This document shows, one piece after another, positions 24,701-38,600 of a stretch of 64,000 nucleotides of DNA (positions within the stretch are counted from its first letter, which is position 1; each line of letters begins with the position of its first letter). Made by a program: the position numbers and the translations under genes. The notes under the pieces were generated by a model. The model was not told the origin of the DNA and ran no database searches. It worked only from the letters and a program-made list of their open reading frames with translations. Where the stretch lies: the NCBI GenBank assembly GCA_013398275.1, contig VZSE01002737.1, forward strand, positions 127,961-191,960. The letters run 5' to 3'. The DNA is from Promerops cafer (lineage: Eukaryota; Chordata; Aves; Passeriformes; Nectariniidae).

Positions 24701-27040
24701 GCTTCAGTGCAATCTACAGAGGCAATAAAAAGTATAAAAAGTATTGCCGCTTGGAGGATTTTATCACACAACATTGTCAAAAATGTTTAAAATATCACTG
24801 TGCCACAGGACTGAGTAAAACCAAGGAAGAAGCAGGAGAACTAAAGCTCTCCTTTAGGATCTTTTTTTTCAGTTTATTGGCAGAAAAAACCTGACAAATT
24901 ACATTATTTGAAGTAATCTCAAATGTATACGCCAATTCCAAGCAAAACATTTCTTGTCTTTTTTTTGAGTGGGGGTGGGTGTTAGGGTTTTTAGTTGGGT
25001 TTTTTATTTCTGGTTGAATGTCCTTTTATCCTTTTTACCTGTACTTTGAAAGAGTCATTAGTTTGAAATGACAATTCAGTTGATTTCATTCTCAGCTTTC
25101 AGCAGAAGGAAAGAGTAGCCTTCCTTCAAATATTTCTTTCTTCCTACCCAGAGCTACTTGATAAATTTGTTATGCTATCTGAATTAACAATAATTCCAGT
25201 TGACCCATTTGTATGGGGTGAGCAATTGCTACATCACAGTCTTACCAGCTGAGCAGTACCCAGCAGACCCAAAGGACAGCTTTTCAGCTCAGAAAAACAA
25301 AAGGCTGAGTAGTGCCTGTGTTTTCTTTGAAGCTCTCCTGCAGCAATATGAACGAGTCAAATTGATTCCTTGATCATCCCTTCTATGCAGATAAACCTCT
25401 CTGGGGAGCTGGGCTGAGGCAATGCCAAAGACAGCTCTCTCTTTTTCACATCAGCTCCCCAGGGTCATAATATGATGGGAAAGAGTTGAAGGACACTTAA
25501 AGCTGTCCTAACAATACCTGTCCACAGGAGAAAAAAAGAAAAAAAAGGTGCGTAAAAGTGGTTTAAATTCATCTTTGTTCTCTGTCATTAGTGCTGTGTT
25601 AGGCACAAATGGGCCAAACTGCAGAGTCCAGGCATCAATCATCTGCCAGACAAATCCCTCTGGCAGTGTGGTGCCTTTCTCAAGGGATCACGTGGTGCAT
25701 CTGTTGTACCTGGAATGCAGTCCTTTGGTTCTGACATGACATTTATTTCCACAGCAACCAACTGGGAAACAACTGTAGGTGATATAAACTACATAGGCAG
25801 GATTGCTATGACAAACAACTCCAGCCTGCAAATCAGAACACAAAAGGGAATGAAAAATAAATTTCATTCCATCTGTATAGACATGTACTGAATAGTCAGA
25901 TACAGGGCAGAATCCAAAGTTTCCAGTAGGCTTCAGCTGCATATTTCCCAGCTATTACTCTATTAAAGCTTCTCTTATCATCTGAGGATGTACTTTTATG
26001 TTGAAGCTGTAAATAAAGCCATCATGAAATTCTCAGAGCAAACAGATTATTGCAGTAATGATAACCAGGATGCCATTTATTATCAAGCATATTGGCAAAG
26101 TCTCACACTTCAGTGATAAGGACACTTCAAGCAAGTACTTATTGCCTATTTATTTATGACAGTAACAACCTAAGCGTCCCCAAAGACTAGAAAAAAACCA
26201 ATTATTTGATTATTTAAGGACAGTAGTTGTGTGACAAGATCATCTTAACTGCCTTCCACATAACACAATTCTATTACATCAGCAAATCACTCATGGAAGT
26301 ATGACAGCTTGCATTTGAAGACAAATTTCACTGCTAGGGACATAGCTGCTGTTTGACAGGGCTGCTCTGCCCCAAACAGAGCTGGAGGTGCTCCAGCCAG
26401 GAGCAGAACCCTGCCATGGCACCCGACACAAGGAGGTCTGTGCACTCCTGGGTGTCAAAGCTTCTCCTGCTTGGAGATGGAAAAAAGAAAAGTCCAAAGA
26501 GCAACTAAGCTTCCCTTTCAAGAAAATACTCAAGTCTACCTTTAAATTTAATCCTTTCTGAGAGCAGCATTCATTTAAATTAAAGTGGCATATCTTCTTG
26601 TCTGGGAACCTTAAGTATTTCATGCGACGAAAAAATATTCAACGCAAACTTTTCCAGAAGTTCACTGATTGCATTATAAACTCCCTGTGTAGTTAGATGC
26701 TGTGCAAGCAGTCACAGTCCCTGCCAGAAACAAGAGTTTTTTGATATAAAATAAACACTAGTACAGAAGAGAGAGGTGGATAAAAGTCATTGCATTAACC
26801 CCTGGTTATTTATTTTGGGTATTTTACTTAAACAATACCATATACCTACATTAAAAAACACCAAGGAATGTAAAAAAAAAATGAAGCATTTAGCATTCCA
26901 CCCATTAACATGGGTGATTTGTGAGATATGGCAGATTTGAAGAGGGATGTGGAGGATAATGGTGTATCATTGTGACATTTCCCAGCTCAATAAACCTCAC
27001 TAAAAAAAATAAGCCTCAAAAGCTCCCTGTGAAGAAGGGC
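21791..27040. other. Non-coding sequence, no gene seen
   Basis: Frames are at most 110 codons (26291-26623, -). A 15-bp direct repeat CATTTTGATCAATGA occurs at 21909-21923 and 21936-21950. G-runs with four clusters near 24970-25000 weakly fit a quadruplex pattern with one long loop. An A-rich tract at 24580-24614 is listed separately. No transposon was recognised with confidence. Confidence 0.5.
24580..24614 (+). repeat. A-rich low-complexity tract
   Basis: Runs of 11, 12 and 9 A separated by TT and T. No retroelement body was recognised upstream. Confidence 0.9.
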
Positions 27041-27170
27041 AGCACTGTTATTTCAATTTCATTAAGGGAAAATGAGTCTCAGTGGGTTAAAGTTAAATAT
27101 AGAGACTGAAGTCACACTAAACCTGTGTGGCACAGCTTCAGAACGAAGCCCACCTAGGTCCTGCTTCTTT
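27041..27170 (+). mobile_element. MIR/CORE-SINE-like relic
   Basis: The order of words matches the core and 3' part of MIR-type SINEs: a TTTCATT...GGGAAAATGAGTCTCAG block (about 27055-27082), GGGTTAAAGTTAA (27083-27095), GTCACACTAAACC (27111-27123), then a CACAGC...GAACGAAGCCCACCTAGGTCC end (about 27131-27160). This corresponds to the MIR 'gaggaaactgaggc / aagtcacacagc / ggaacccaggtc' layout, with many mismatches and a small insertion. MIR-like families are ancient in amniotes and survive in birds as rare decayed copies. The call rests on my memory of the consensus. Confidence 0.5.
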
Positions 27171-27180
27171 CTTTTAATAG

Positions 27181-27439
27181 CATGACTGTGCTGGCTTTCT
27201 AAGGAGCCATGAATATATTAGAGAAATTGCCTTTGCATGTCCCTGCATGGGCTGCCACAACAGGCTGAAAGCAGACAGGGATGATTCCAGCAAACTGATT
27301 TCATAACCATGCCATTTGGGGCTCAGGAACAGGAGAGATGGATGAATATGTGCTGGAAGGCATTTCCCCCACGTGGTCTCTGCTTTTTCCTCACAATGCT
27401 GAATTCCCTCACAAAGATTAAATATGTGCATAAACACAG
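27181..27439 (+). other. Splice-bounded segment, non-coding if real (hypothetical)
   Basis: A pyrimidine tract ending in TTTTAATAG at 27180 directly follows the MIR-like relic, and CAG followed by GTGAGTG lies at 27437-27446. The 259 nt between them contain stops in all three frames. The first frame is open for about 42 codons before TAA. If transcribed it would be an exon of a non-coding RNA. No transcript evidence can be read from sequence. Confidence 0.12.
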
Positions 27440-30400
27440 GTGAGTGAGGCTTTTAACTTTTCTGCTCTTCACCAGCTGTTCTTCCATTCCACTGAATTTT
27501 CACTCGCTGCATTTTCAGATTGACTATGAAAATGTGGGACATATCAAAAAACCTCACAGAAGCACACAGAAGCATGGAAGGATGAAAAAATAGGAAACAA
27601 TTGAGGGACTGGCAGAGTTCACAGAAAGCACTCTCTCTGCTTCATAAGTTTGATTTGAATTATTATCACCTCAGAAACCTCAGTCAATGCCAGAATACAA
27701 AATTTGGACTATGGCTGATAAACTGTAGCTAGAAAGCAATTCTCCATGTATTTCTTTGAATTTTGTGCTCAGCAGATTTATAAAAGGGATGTTCAGATGT
27801 TTCCTAAATGTTCCCTAAATGTTTCTTCTTTGGACTAATTAAAGGGTAGGTTCATGGTGGTAATAATGAGAACTGGACTTCTGAGACTGCAGGAGAAACA
27901 TTTTACACTGGTGCAAACTGTTGAACAGCTTTGAGACTGATAATTGTGACAGAAACAAATGTCAGTTTAGGGGAAAAAAAGAAATGGATCTGATGAATAT
28001 TCTCAAATCACTCTCACTGTTCCTAAAGCAAGATTATGAAAGATCCTTAATCCCATTTTTTTCTGTATTTTTTCTTCAGTAAAAGGTCTCTTTGGCTTTT
28101 GGACAGTGAATATGAGGGTTATTAGTTTTGTTGAACTAATCATTAGGGCTAGCCATTCCTTTTCTGCTTCAAAAAGGAGAAAGAAAGTAGCAGAAGTTTT
28201 GTTTGTAATGTAAACACAAAGAGCAAATCCTCAGCTCATCCACTTGTCTGGGAGATGGAACTACAGAGAACTTGACTTAGGGAAAATTTCCTGCTCCAAG
28301 ATGCTGAGATTCACATTTTCACCCACAAAGTTGACAAGTACCAGATGTCTTGAGAGTCAGACAACCTGCAAGCACTCGACTTCCATGAACAGTGAGCTGT
28401 CCCTCCTTTCGTCCCTACCCCTGCCCCAGCTCTCAGCGTGAGTGCTGCAATTCTCTCCCTTCTTCTGCTTGAAATTTTTCTGCTCAGTGTTGGAAATTCC
28501 TTGTGTCTAGCACTGCACAGGGTGTGGGAGAGCCCTGAAGAGGGGAAGGGAGTTAGTAGTTCTATTCTAGTGAAGCTGTTACAAGCTGATATTTGCACAA
28601 GGGTGAAAATGCCTCACCGTGGGAAGTGCTGCATGTAAGCAAGCACAAGAACACACATATTTTTGCTTATTACCTGCCCCCACTTCAACACATTTTTCAG
28701 ACCAAATAAGAACAGAAGAGGAATTCAAAGCATGAGTGTAATTTCTTGGGACAGCTTAATACTATCCCCATGGAGCAGAGCCATGGTGTACGTGGTAGAT
28801 GCAACAACACAGAGCAGATATTTCCACAGCCACCTTAATTCTCAGCACTTTGCATAAACTAAGCACTTCAGAAAAGTTGGAAGGATCAAAATGATGAGGT
28901 GGATTTTTTAACACCATGCAAGTTATTTCCTAAATGCTTATAATTATGTATTTTTTTTAAAAAAAGGGGGGGGGTGTGAGAAAGGAATAATTAGAATATG
29001 ACAAATTATTCATCAGTATCTCCCCACGCTAATGAGACAGTTCACAAGGCAGTTAATTATACCAGAATGATTAGTGCATCCATACTTATGCTGACACATC
29101 TGTAACATGAAAATCAGGTTGCTCTGAAAAGTCTGATGCTGTTACTAGACTTCACCAAATAGTGTCTCAAAAGCACTTCAATGTTTCACCTAAAGGATTT
29201 GCACAGCTTAAGTTAATTGGAGATAAGTTTATTCATCCAGATTTCTTTAATTTTCCACATTAGGCTTCTAAGGAATATTTCATTTTTTATATTATTTCTA
29301 ATAAATGATACAAGACTGAACATTAGTCACTTTCCTTAATCAGAGGAGAAAGTAGGTTACTGCTCTGCATCCCATAAAACACAAGAAGAACCTCATTAAA
29401 GATTTGGTATTTGACATTGTTCAGAGACAGTTTTGTACATCACCACAGCTGGATTTCATATAAGTATTCCAAAGGATGTTGCAACAGCTGACCTAGGGAT
29501 TAAGAGCTCATGCCCTGGGTCAAACTAATAACTCTGATTTCTCTTCAGTATCATCCATTGTAAATATTTTTCCCCTGAGGCTGGCTCTCAGATGCCTATG
29601 GAGCACAAGACCACTGCACTTTGCCTTTCTCCTGAGCAGGATAGTGCTGCAAAAACCCCAGTTGAGATGGACACCTTGGGTGTCCCTTCCCTCTGGAGGT
29701 CCAAGGTGAGCAACCCTTAACCTTTCACCACTGACAGTCACTGCTGGTGCCTCGGGCCTCATTTTTGCTTCCTTATCTTGGGGCAGCTCAGACCAAGGGC
29801 ACTGTCTTTGGAGTGAAGCTGACATCAGAGTAATAACTGAGAATCACCCTCCACAGCTCCAAACCCCTGCTAGCATGCAAATTAAGCCTCTACAGACTGT
29901 CCTGAGCCTGAATTTTTTTCATTATAAGACCTTGTACTTTCTGCCATTTGCCATTGAAGCTCACATGATGAAAAATCCAGCTGTACTCTTCCTTGGCCAA
30001 ACAAAAACACAACAGAAAATGAGTCTTTTCCCCATCCTATGGCACAGGATGGAAAATCCACAGATACACAAAGGTGTCCTGGCAGTTGAAATGAGTGGCT
30101 GCAGAGCAGCTTTGTGGCTGGAGGGAGGCAGGAAAGGCAATTACACTGAAATCAACAGATATTTTGACAAATTGCTTGCAACATTTTTATAAAACTCTTC
30201 AGAGTGTTATGGTTCGCCCGGGTCCATCCTTCCTGGATTGCAGGTGAAGTGAACAAATCAGTGTGGTTTCTGTAAGCTGCAGTTAATGGCTGCAGTTAAT
30301 AGCTTGTGATATTGGTAGCAGGGACAGGAACTGCAATTAGTTTTATTAAAGGGAGAAAAGGCTTAAGGTAAAAGAAGCTGGGAGCACCAATACTAATTAA

Positions 30401-33400
30401 TTCCACAGAATTAAATGGCGTTGTCATTACGGAACCTGTGGTTTGAAATAAAAAGGATGAGGCTTTAGAGGTCCACAAAAGCTTTTTCTCAGTCACTTTG
30501 ATACCTCTTTTCTTTTTCTTTTTGGCTGGGAGCAATGCATCATGTAGAGAGAAAGAAAATGAATATACCATAAAGCACGTCAGGCTGGGGTTTTATATGG
30601 CATCCGAGGAGACTGCTGTACCCGAGGAGACAAAGTCAAACAGGCTGAAGTCCTGGGTGCCCTGGGAAGGCTAGACAGAGGTGGGATCCTTCCTAAAAGC
30701 AAATGCCCTCAGGGCTGCATGTTTCATGCAGTGGAGCACAAGCTGCACTGCAAGGAGGCATGAATCCACCAGTCTTGTGGGAAAGCACGGACTCTTCTGG
30801 TCAGGAAAAGGCCTCTGAGTCCTTCTGGCTTGTATGATGCTGCAACCCTACACTGCAAAAACACCTGGGAAGAGTTGTCAGAGTGATGATGACCAGCTAT
30901 CCAGGATTCATGGTGTATGGGCTTTTTCTCTTCCTCAAAATTTTCACAGAATGCACATCGCAGAGGCTTTCTGTATTCTGGCATGACGGGTGAGATAAGA
31001 GAGATGGATTCTCCACCAGCATTTATGTATTAACAGCACAAGCAGCTTCAGGGTTTTGGGGGAGAGCTACACCATCCTCATGATGGCTGGAGCAGGCCCT
31101 GGCTCTGTGGAGGGGTGCAGGTGTGGAAGGCTATTAGAATTCTTTCAAGCAGGTCTTTCTGTCATAGAAAATATTGCAGAAGGCTGTCCACATAAAACTG
31201 AAGCCCTTTGCCTTCACTTGTGCCCCCCAGAGTGACAGAGAACATCTTTCATTTCATCACTTGAGTAAAGAGCAGCTGCCCAGAGGCAAAACTGGCAGAA
31301 CTTGGCTACAAATACTCCAAGAGTATTCACAGTCAGCTGCATCTTGCCTTTGACATGTGTGAGGGTGGGAGAGAAGCTGGTGCATCACTGCTTGAGCGTG
31401 TGAGTTGCTGATGCCCCACCAGAGGGTTATAAGGTGTGAAAAGATGACAAATTCCCACCAGAGAGCCCAGGAGGCTTCTCCAGTTGCCACATGGGCCACA
31501 GTAGCCCAGGACACCCTGACATTGAGGTGAGCTGGGTTTCAATGGCAGAGCACAGAGTCTTCCCTATAGGCACTAGGATTACATTCTGAAGGTAGATTGG
31601 AGTGTTTCTAAGTGAATTTCAGTTGAGCTGCCTTGCAGTAGATAGGATCTAAAACAGACCAGAAGCCAGGAAGAAGCTGCAGGGAGATAAGACCAGAAAG
31701 AGAAATATCTTTATTTCTTTATTGTAAACCTGAGTGGCAGTTTCACCTACTTGATTTGGAAATATCAGCCAGTCTATGTGATAGAAGTAAGGAGCAGAAT
31801 CAAGTATGTGAGCTTTAGCAGTGTAATAGGGAAAACTTAATCCCCAAACTAACCTTACTTTCTCATAAGTGAGCTATATTGTATTTTGAGTTTACAGTGA
31901 TCAGGGATTATCCTCCAAAATAAATAATAAAATATCATCCCATATCTATGGCAAATGTTAGAGTCTGAAGGTATAAATTGGAAACAATGACCTTGACTCT
32001 TCTTTTAGAGGTTCAGACAAAAAAAAAAATTAAAAAATCAGTGAAGTCAGTAAAGTTTTCTTAGGGAAGATAAAGTAAGACAGAAGAGAACTGGAGCTGA
32101 GATGCTTCCTATTTCTTTTTTCAGATATTACACTAGCTTTTCCTCTCTCCTTGTCCATCCCTAGTTAGAATCCCTATTTTGCATGCAGAGCCAGGTCCTT
32201 GATAAAATTCCTCCATCACATCCACTACAGCCAGCCTCAGCCTGGGAAATGGATTGAAGGATTCAGCAGGACCACAATGTGCTTAAACCTCTGCAAAAGG
32301 GAGAAAAAGGAGACCTGATAGAAAAAAAATACTGACTACATCCTTCCTGCTGAGAAAACAACCAGTTTTCATTAGGGATGAAACACTTCCTTCTGGAATA
32401 TAAATGCCATGATATCTTCAAGGCTTTTTTTGTGATCCTAACGAAAATACTAAAAACAGAGTTTCCTTCTTTTTGTTCCCCTCCACACATTTTCTTCATG
32501 TGGTGGGAAAAATCAAATCAAATCACATCACCCCTTTCTGTGCCTGAAAACATCAGATTTACTGCAACTTAGAAAGGTACCACCCTTCAAGTGAGTGCTG
32601 ACATTTCAACGTGTTCCTAGTCACAGCCACATTGGTTTCAACCCCATCTCAGCTTTCAGTCAAGATGTGGATCTGGGATCTGCAGGAAATATTAGTTTTC
32701 CCTCTCTTCCATTGTATTCCAAACAGTTCCTTAATTGATTAACTATTTTTTGTTGCCCACGTATGCTGCAAATTCCAACACACACACAGAGAAATCAACT
32801 ATTTAAACCAACATCAGGCTTAACAAGATGATCCATTTCATCCTCTTGTAGAAGCTAATGAACCATTTTGAATTTATTGTGATGGAAAGACAGTGCTTGC
32901 AATTAGGCTAATGAAGATTTATTCTCATGAGCAGGTACTTTAAAATAATTATTTTCATTAGTTCTTATAAAAAAATTAAAAGATATATCTATGCACAATT
33001 TAGTTTTGATTACCTGGCATCTGAAAATACATTCTCAGAAGATGTTTCCAACTCTTGTCTTACAAGAAGGAAAGAAAGTAACTTCTACTTAGGAGACAAT
33101 TGAGTTGACATTTTGGAGCTTAAAATGGGCCCTCAGTTTTAAGTACTTGTAGCAACATAGCATTTATGAAATCACAATAATTTACCAATAACTCAATATA
33201 CAGAAGCACTCTAGCTCAGCCATGTGGGATTTCTATATCTATCCACAGCTCTAGGCCTATTTCACTTCAGTCAGCTTTCCCTCACCCACAGCCACTAACC
33301 TTGATCTTTCTATTTGATTTTTTGAGCCCTGGCATATGTAATGGATCCTTAGAGTTTTCTTAATGATGCTTCCTAAGGTGGCAGTATCAAATATCCTTTG

Positions 33401-35583
33401 CTGTCCTGAGATCTTTCAGGACTTCCCAGACCTCCAGATGTCCTTTTAATAAAGCTTTCTGCAACATCTCGGTACTCATAATCCTGTAGCCTCTAAATAA
33501 CAGCCCATCTAGCAGTACTTTGGTTTAGGGGTGAAGAATAGGCTATGCCTGTCATCCTGTCCCATCTCTTAATTGCTTTTTTACAGGATTTTATTTTGCA
33601 GCTCTGCTGATCACAGCCTACATTTCAAAGGCATCTGGACAAAGTTTTTTTAATCAAATACTTGTATCCTTCTCTTTATCCACTCCTCTCTTGGGCATGC
33701 TTTCCTGCAGATGAAGAGCTACCTGCCAAGAGTTCAGTATCCTTGTGTGCCATCATAAAGGTTTGATATTTTCCCATAATGTATTGAAATCTGAAACAGC
33801 ATTCGTGTTGCCAAACAAGGAAGTAGCCATGTGTCTGCCATGACCTGCTTTAGTGTTTTGGATATGTTAGGTACCTTTATGAGAATGACTCTGCCTCACA
33901 GGAAATGGAAATTGATTCCATTTTATGTGTGCATTTCACTGGTTTGTTTCCTTGCAAAGGCAGAGGACTATAATACTTTTCCCTCCAGTGAGCCCAGAGC
34001 TTACTGGCTTTGCTGGATCTTCTTTACCACTCTCAAAACTATTATTTTCTGAACTGCTTTTGCTTCTGTCTCAACTTTACAAGAACAGAAACTATCCTAA
34101 ATCCTGAGCTGTGGCTGCGTTGGGATCTTTGAGTCCCTTCCCTTCAATAGTTCCAGTGTTTTAATTTTAAGAAAATATTTGTTTTCCATGAAAACATATT
34201 TTATCTCTGAAAAGTGTTGTTTTTCATGTCTACTTCATTACCTATTGTTCTAACACAAAAACTTCTGGAGGTTACGTGGTTTTTATTCACTCAAAGTGTA
34301 AGTTTCTGTGCTCCCATCCATAGTGATTAACTATCTATCATAGCTCCAAATCTGGCATTTTTATCTCTGCTGAGCTACACAGTGAGACAGAGAACGCCAT
34401 CAAGTGAATTCATTATCCTACATCAAATAAAAATTGTTTTGGCCTAGTGACTATTTTTGGTTAAGCAAACGCTGATTTCTTATGAAGAATTAACTCTTAG
34501 AAGGCTAAAAATTTTTTTCTAGATATGTTCTCTCCTCTCAAAATCTAGACTTTTAGCAGGTCAGTTAAAACAGTCAAATATGCAAACCTTGTGGGAGATC
34601 TGCTTTCAGCTTGTTTTCACGAGCTCACAGCACTCTCCTATTTTATGCCTATGAAGAGCAGAGCACTCCAACGCCAATACTACAATTACACATTTAACAA
34701 CCTCTGCTCAAGTTAACAGAAGGCTGCTTAAGAACAAATTCTCATCAAAAATAAAGGTGGCTCCTTTTTTTTTCCTTGACTGTTACTACTGATGGTCTGA
34801 GACTGAAACACTGGCTTAACCATTCCCATTTCTCTTCCATGCTACAAGAGCATTTCAGCTCTGGTGGGAGTTTCAAGAGCTTCATTCAACACCTTGTTCC
34901 CCATCACCCACTCAGAGCCAAGCCATCCCACACCCATTGTCTGGGGGCTAATCATCAGCACCAGCTTCTCTTGTGAACCTCATGCCAGCTCCCTTGAGCA
35001 GTGCAATTCTCCATATAGAAGATGACTTAATATTTTGCTACACATCTTTTTGGTCATTTCAGGATTTCAGGGGAAATGTACTTATTTAACAATTATACAA
35101 CGCATTTGATCTGCAAAATCATTTACAAAAAGTGGTTGGAGATGTGTACACATTATGTCTGTTGTAGATAGGTTAAAAAACCCACAGGGGTGGGATGTGC
35201 CCTATATGGGATCCCACTTAGCCTTGTACAAGCTGACAGAAAGGAGAAACTACTTTGTCCCCAGCATTAACTACGTCAAGATGCTCAAGTTAGTTTTTAC
35301 TCTCAGGGCAGTGAAATTATCCCACATCCACAGTGATATACATAATTTTTTTTGCTAGGCTAAATAATCCCTGAATTCTCATCCCAAGCTCTGTACTGCT
35401 CAGTTATGCCAGTTTGGGGTCTGTATGAAGTAGACTGGGGAACGAGTCATAAACCATTTTTTTCCTAGTTTCTTTGTTTCACTACTCTGTCAAAGAAAAA
35501 TATCTGCACTCTGAGAAAGATTGGGACTGGGTAAACAGATCCAGTGCTGGGAGAATGTGTAAGGTGCCAGAAGAAACGTTTGT
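27440..35583. other. Non-coding sequence, no gene seen
   Basis: Small tandem duplications lie at 27555-27574 (10-bp unit) and 27799-27820 (11-bp unit), and a 13-bp unit duplication at 30276-30300. A T8A7G8 homopolymer junction is near 28951-28973, and an A-run lies at 32019-32029. The longest frames are 105 codons (29875-30192, +) and 101 codons (29520-29825, -), without recognised domains. An ATGCAAAT octamer lies near 29875. No repeat family was recognised. Confidence 0.5.
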
Positions 35584-35690
35584 CATAGAATCACTAGTGT
35601 TGGAAAAGACAGCTAAGATAATTGAGCCCAACCAGGACATTAGGCTCAATCACAAAGAACACGACCACCACACAAGAAGAAAACCACTAC
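35584..35690 (-). mobile_element. CR1 LINE 3'-end fragment
   Basis: The plus strand reads catagaatcactagtgttgg, then aaaagac, a TAAGATAATTGAG block and CCCAACC. This is the reverse complement of the CR1 3' terminus that ends in the ATTCTATG tail, so the element lies on the minus strand with its 3' end at 35584. Similarity fades beyond about 35650. The 89-codon plus frame across it (35474-35743) is not a gene. Confidence 0.7.
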
Positions 35691-38600
35691 TGAGGTTTAC
35701 TAAATACTGCACAAAACTGATTGTGACAATGGACCCCAAATAAGTTCAGCAATATTCACCCATATAAAGTGGCACACTCCCAAAAAGGGAGTAGTTGTGC
35801 ACATGAACAGCACTGCTGCTAGAACATGAACAAATGTCTAATGCATCATATTGACAGCATTTTGGGATGAGATACGTGTCAGATTTGTGTATGTGTTGGC
35901 CTGTTGAAAACAAACAGCACACAATGGGAATTATGCAAAAATTTTGATCTTTGAAGAGGAGTGTTGGTGTTTTCATGGGATCACTTCAAGGGTAAAGAGG
36001 TAAAGAGCTTGCCTCCTCCCCACAGCCCATATTCCAGTGCCAGGAGTACCACCAGAGATGTTATTCCATCCATCACACAAGCCCTGCACTTCCAGGGGAT
36101 GGAACACTGCTAAGCATGAATCAGTTGTGCACCATCTCTCACAAAGTCAGTGACTGATCCATCAGTTGCCAAGATCCCTATGCAATCTTCTCTTAAGAGA
36201 ACACAAGTGTGAATTAAACTCAGCCCCCCAGGCAGTAGGTTCCCTCCCCATAATTTATCATAAATCAGATGTGAACATTTTTTTCCCACCAAAACCCCAC
36301 ACATTCATGCTCCCTCCCTTTTCTTGAGCAAGAAGACATCTCTAAATGTGTCTCTACTGAAATTTTGCATGTCTTAGACTTCCCAAGACAACACTTTTCA
36401 CAAGGAAAGCAAGGAACTTTCTTGTCCTCTCCCTTAAGAAAACTGGCAGGCCATTAGGTGGCTTCGTGTCAAAAAGGGTTAGCAGCCCAACAGATCAACC
36501 CTTGTCAATAGCTGTCAGCACATATTTTTCTAAATAGAAAAAAATAAGTTGAAAACTAAAAATAAATCAATTTAAATTTCTTTTTCTCTGCAGAGCTGTT
36601 AAGAAAAGAAACCTAATTTTACAAATGGCTCTCATTTATTAATTAACCCATTATGTATCAAGTAATGTTGAAATGGCAGTAGTCAAGACCTTGCTCTCAA
36701 GTCTAAACAACAGCAGAGACAAAAGGATGTTTTTCCCCTATAATCCATCAGCATCATTACAGGAGGCTCAGTCTATGCAGAAAAACAGGATAACCACTCA
36801 AGCAATTATTTTTTCTGTGTAGATGTTATCCTAAATCAACACATTCATTTTGGACTCCTGACTCAGCTTATTTCTCAGTATTAACTATCATTGCAGTACA
36901 CACTAGAAAGTGTGCAATGTCTAGGATTATATTCTATTTTGGAAGTTCTATTCCCTGTTTTCCTAACTCTGTCAAAATCTTTTTTCTATTTTGAGTATTA
37001 AAAACCAAAATTCTTCTTTAGCTGCATACTTATGTAAAAACACAATTTACTTTTCAAACCAGCCCATAGCATTGGCTCAGCATTCATAACTTAGATCACT
37101 CCACATGTCTTCTCTCCCACCTAAAATCACAGATTTGCCAACATATTCCTGCTTAAAAGGAAAAATAGAAGTCTAATACACTTAGGTGGCATGCAGGCAA
37201 TTCTGAGAATTTCCAGATGCCTCCAACTCCACAAGTACACCTATAGTAGCACTGAAGGCATTTTTCAGTGTCACAAGTCAAGGGTCTGAAAAACATCAGA
37301 AAGAACCATGGCATTGTTTTTTAACTTACTGAAGGAATTTCAAGTGTCTATGTAGCACAGAAGTTTTCCAAGTCACCTCTTGCACTAATCCTGATCTACC
37401 AAGCTGTTTTTTTATACACTCCTACTGAATTCAGCAGGTGATCACACAGAATTTTGTTTATTTGGGGGCCAAATGAAGGGTCGCTGGTTTCTCTTTGGGG
37501 AGCATTTCAGGCATTAAGTGGAGAGGAAAGAATTTATAATTTCAGCTGTGAAAAAAATTGTGAAGAATGAGATGAGAGCTACTGAATATTGGTGCAACCT
37601 CTAGAGGAAATGATGCATACTTTGTGTGGGATTGTGGATCTCTCTTCCTGCAAAAGCAACAGGAAGAGGTGTTCCACATCTCCCAACCCCACCACCCCCA
37701 CGCTTTTCAGAGAGCAAATGGACACAACACCACACAAAAAAAAAGTGCTGTGGTGGTAAAGGACATTTGGAAACCCACAGCAGCAGGTGACAGTGTGTTA
37801 CTGGGGAGATTAATTACTTCTCATGCTTCCAGAAAGTCCATTAAGAAATCTAATCTACAAAACGGGCTCTCCTACACACATTACTTATCCATTAACATTC
37901 TGAGAGCAATTAGCAATTAAGCAAAGCAGGTGATAGCATGTGCAATCCCTGTGAAGTAGTGGGAGAGAGATTTCCATAATATTTTCACACTGAAGGAGAA
38001 GCAGCGTAGCAACAAGAGGTGCAGCAGCAAGCACTTCTTTTGTATAGTCTGGCCAGGAGAGCTACATGGCAGCAGTTTGAAAACATTGAACCTCTGTATC
38101 TAAATAATATCTGAGTTTCACTTCATTAGATTTTCCCTCCTTGCCACTTTTCCATGGTACTGATCTGTACTTTTTCCCCATCTCTGGCCTTGCCCTCTTT
38201 CTGCCACCAATTCTCCTGTCCTTAACTTCTTCTTTTAATCTTTTTGGTGTATTTAGTGGTACTGCATTGATCAGCATTTTTTTTACATTGCTCATGTCTA
38301 TTGTACAGCCATTTGCCACCATTTGTGTTGGGAAGATATTGTTCCTTTCTCCTTCTGGGACTTTAATCCTGAATTTTTTCTCATTGGCCTACCCAACTTA
38401 TCTGAATCACATTCCGTGGGTTGCTTTTCATCCTGTGAAACATCAGGGGAATACAGTGAGACCTTTTAGCAGCAGAGAAAGGTAAAATAGTGCAGGAATA
38501 TGTTTCTGGCTGAGAATTTTCCTTCAAAGAACTCTCTCTTTCTTCATCCCACTGTATTTTGGCTCCATCCACCTCCTGTGCAGCATTTATAAGGTTGTCT

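Noticed and set aside
24966..25003. Four G-clusters as a G-quadruplex
   Set aside because: One loop is about nine bases and two clusters have only three Gs, so stability is doubtful.
30208..30305. TGTTATGGTTCGCCCGGGT start and nearby short duplications as a possible LTR edge
   Set aside because: No matching LTR end, polyadenylation region, target duplication or internal retroviral sequence was found.
33430..33500. AATAAAG followed by a 'ctttctgcaac' stretch as a possible LTR remnant
   Set aside because: There is a single motif only, with no recognisable LTR body or borders.
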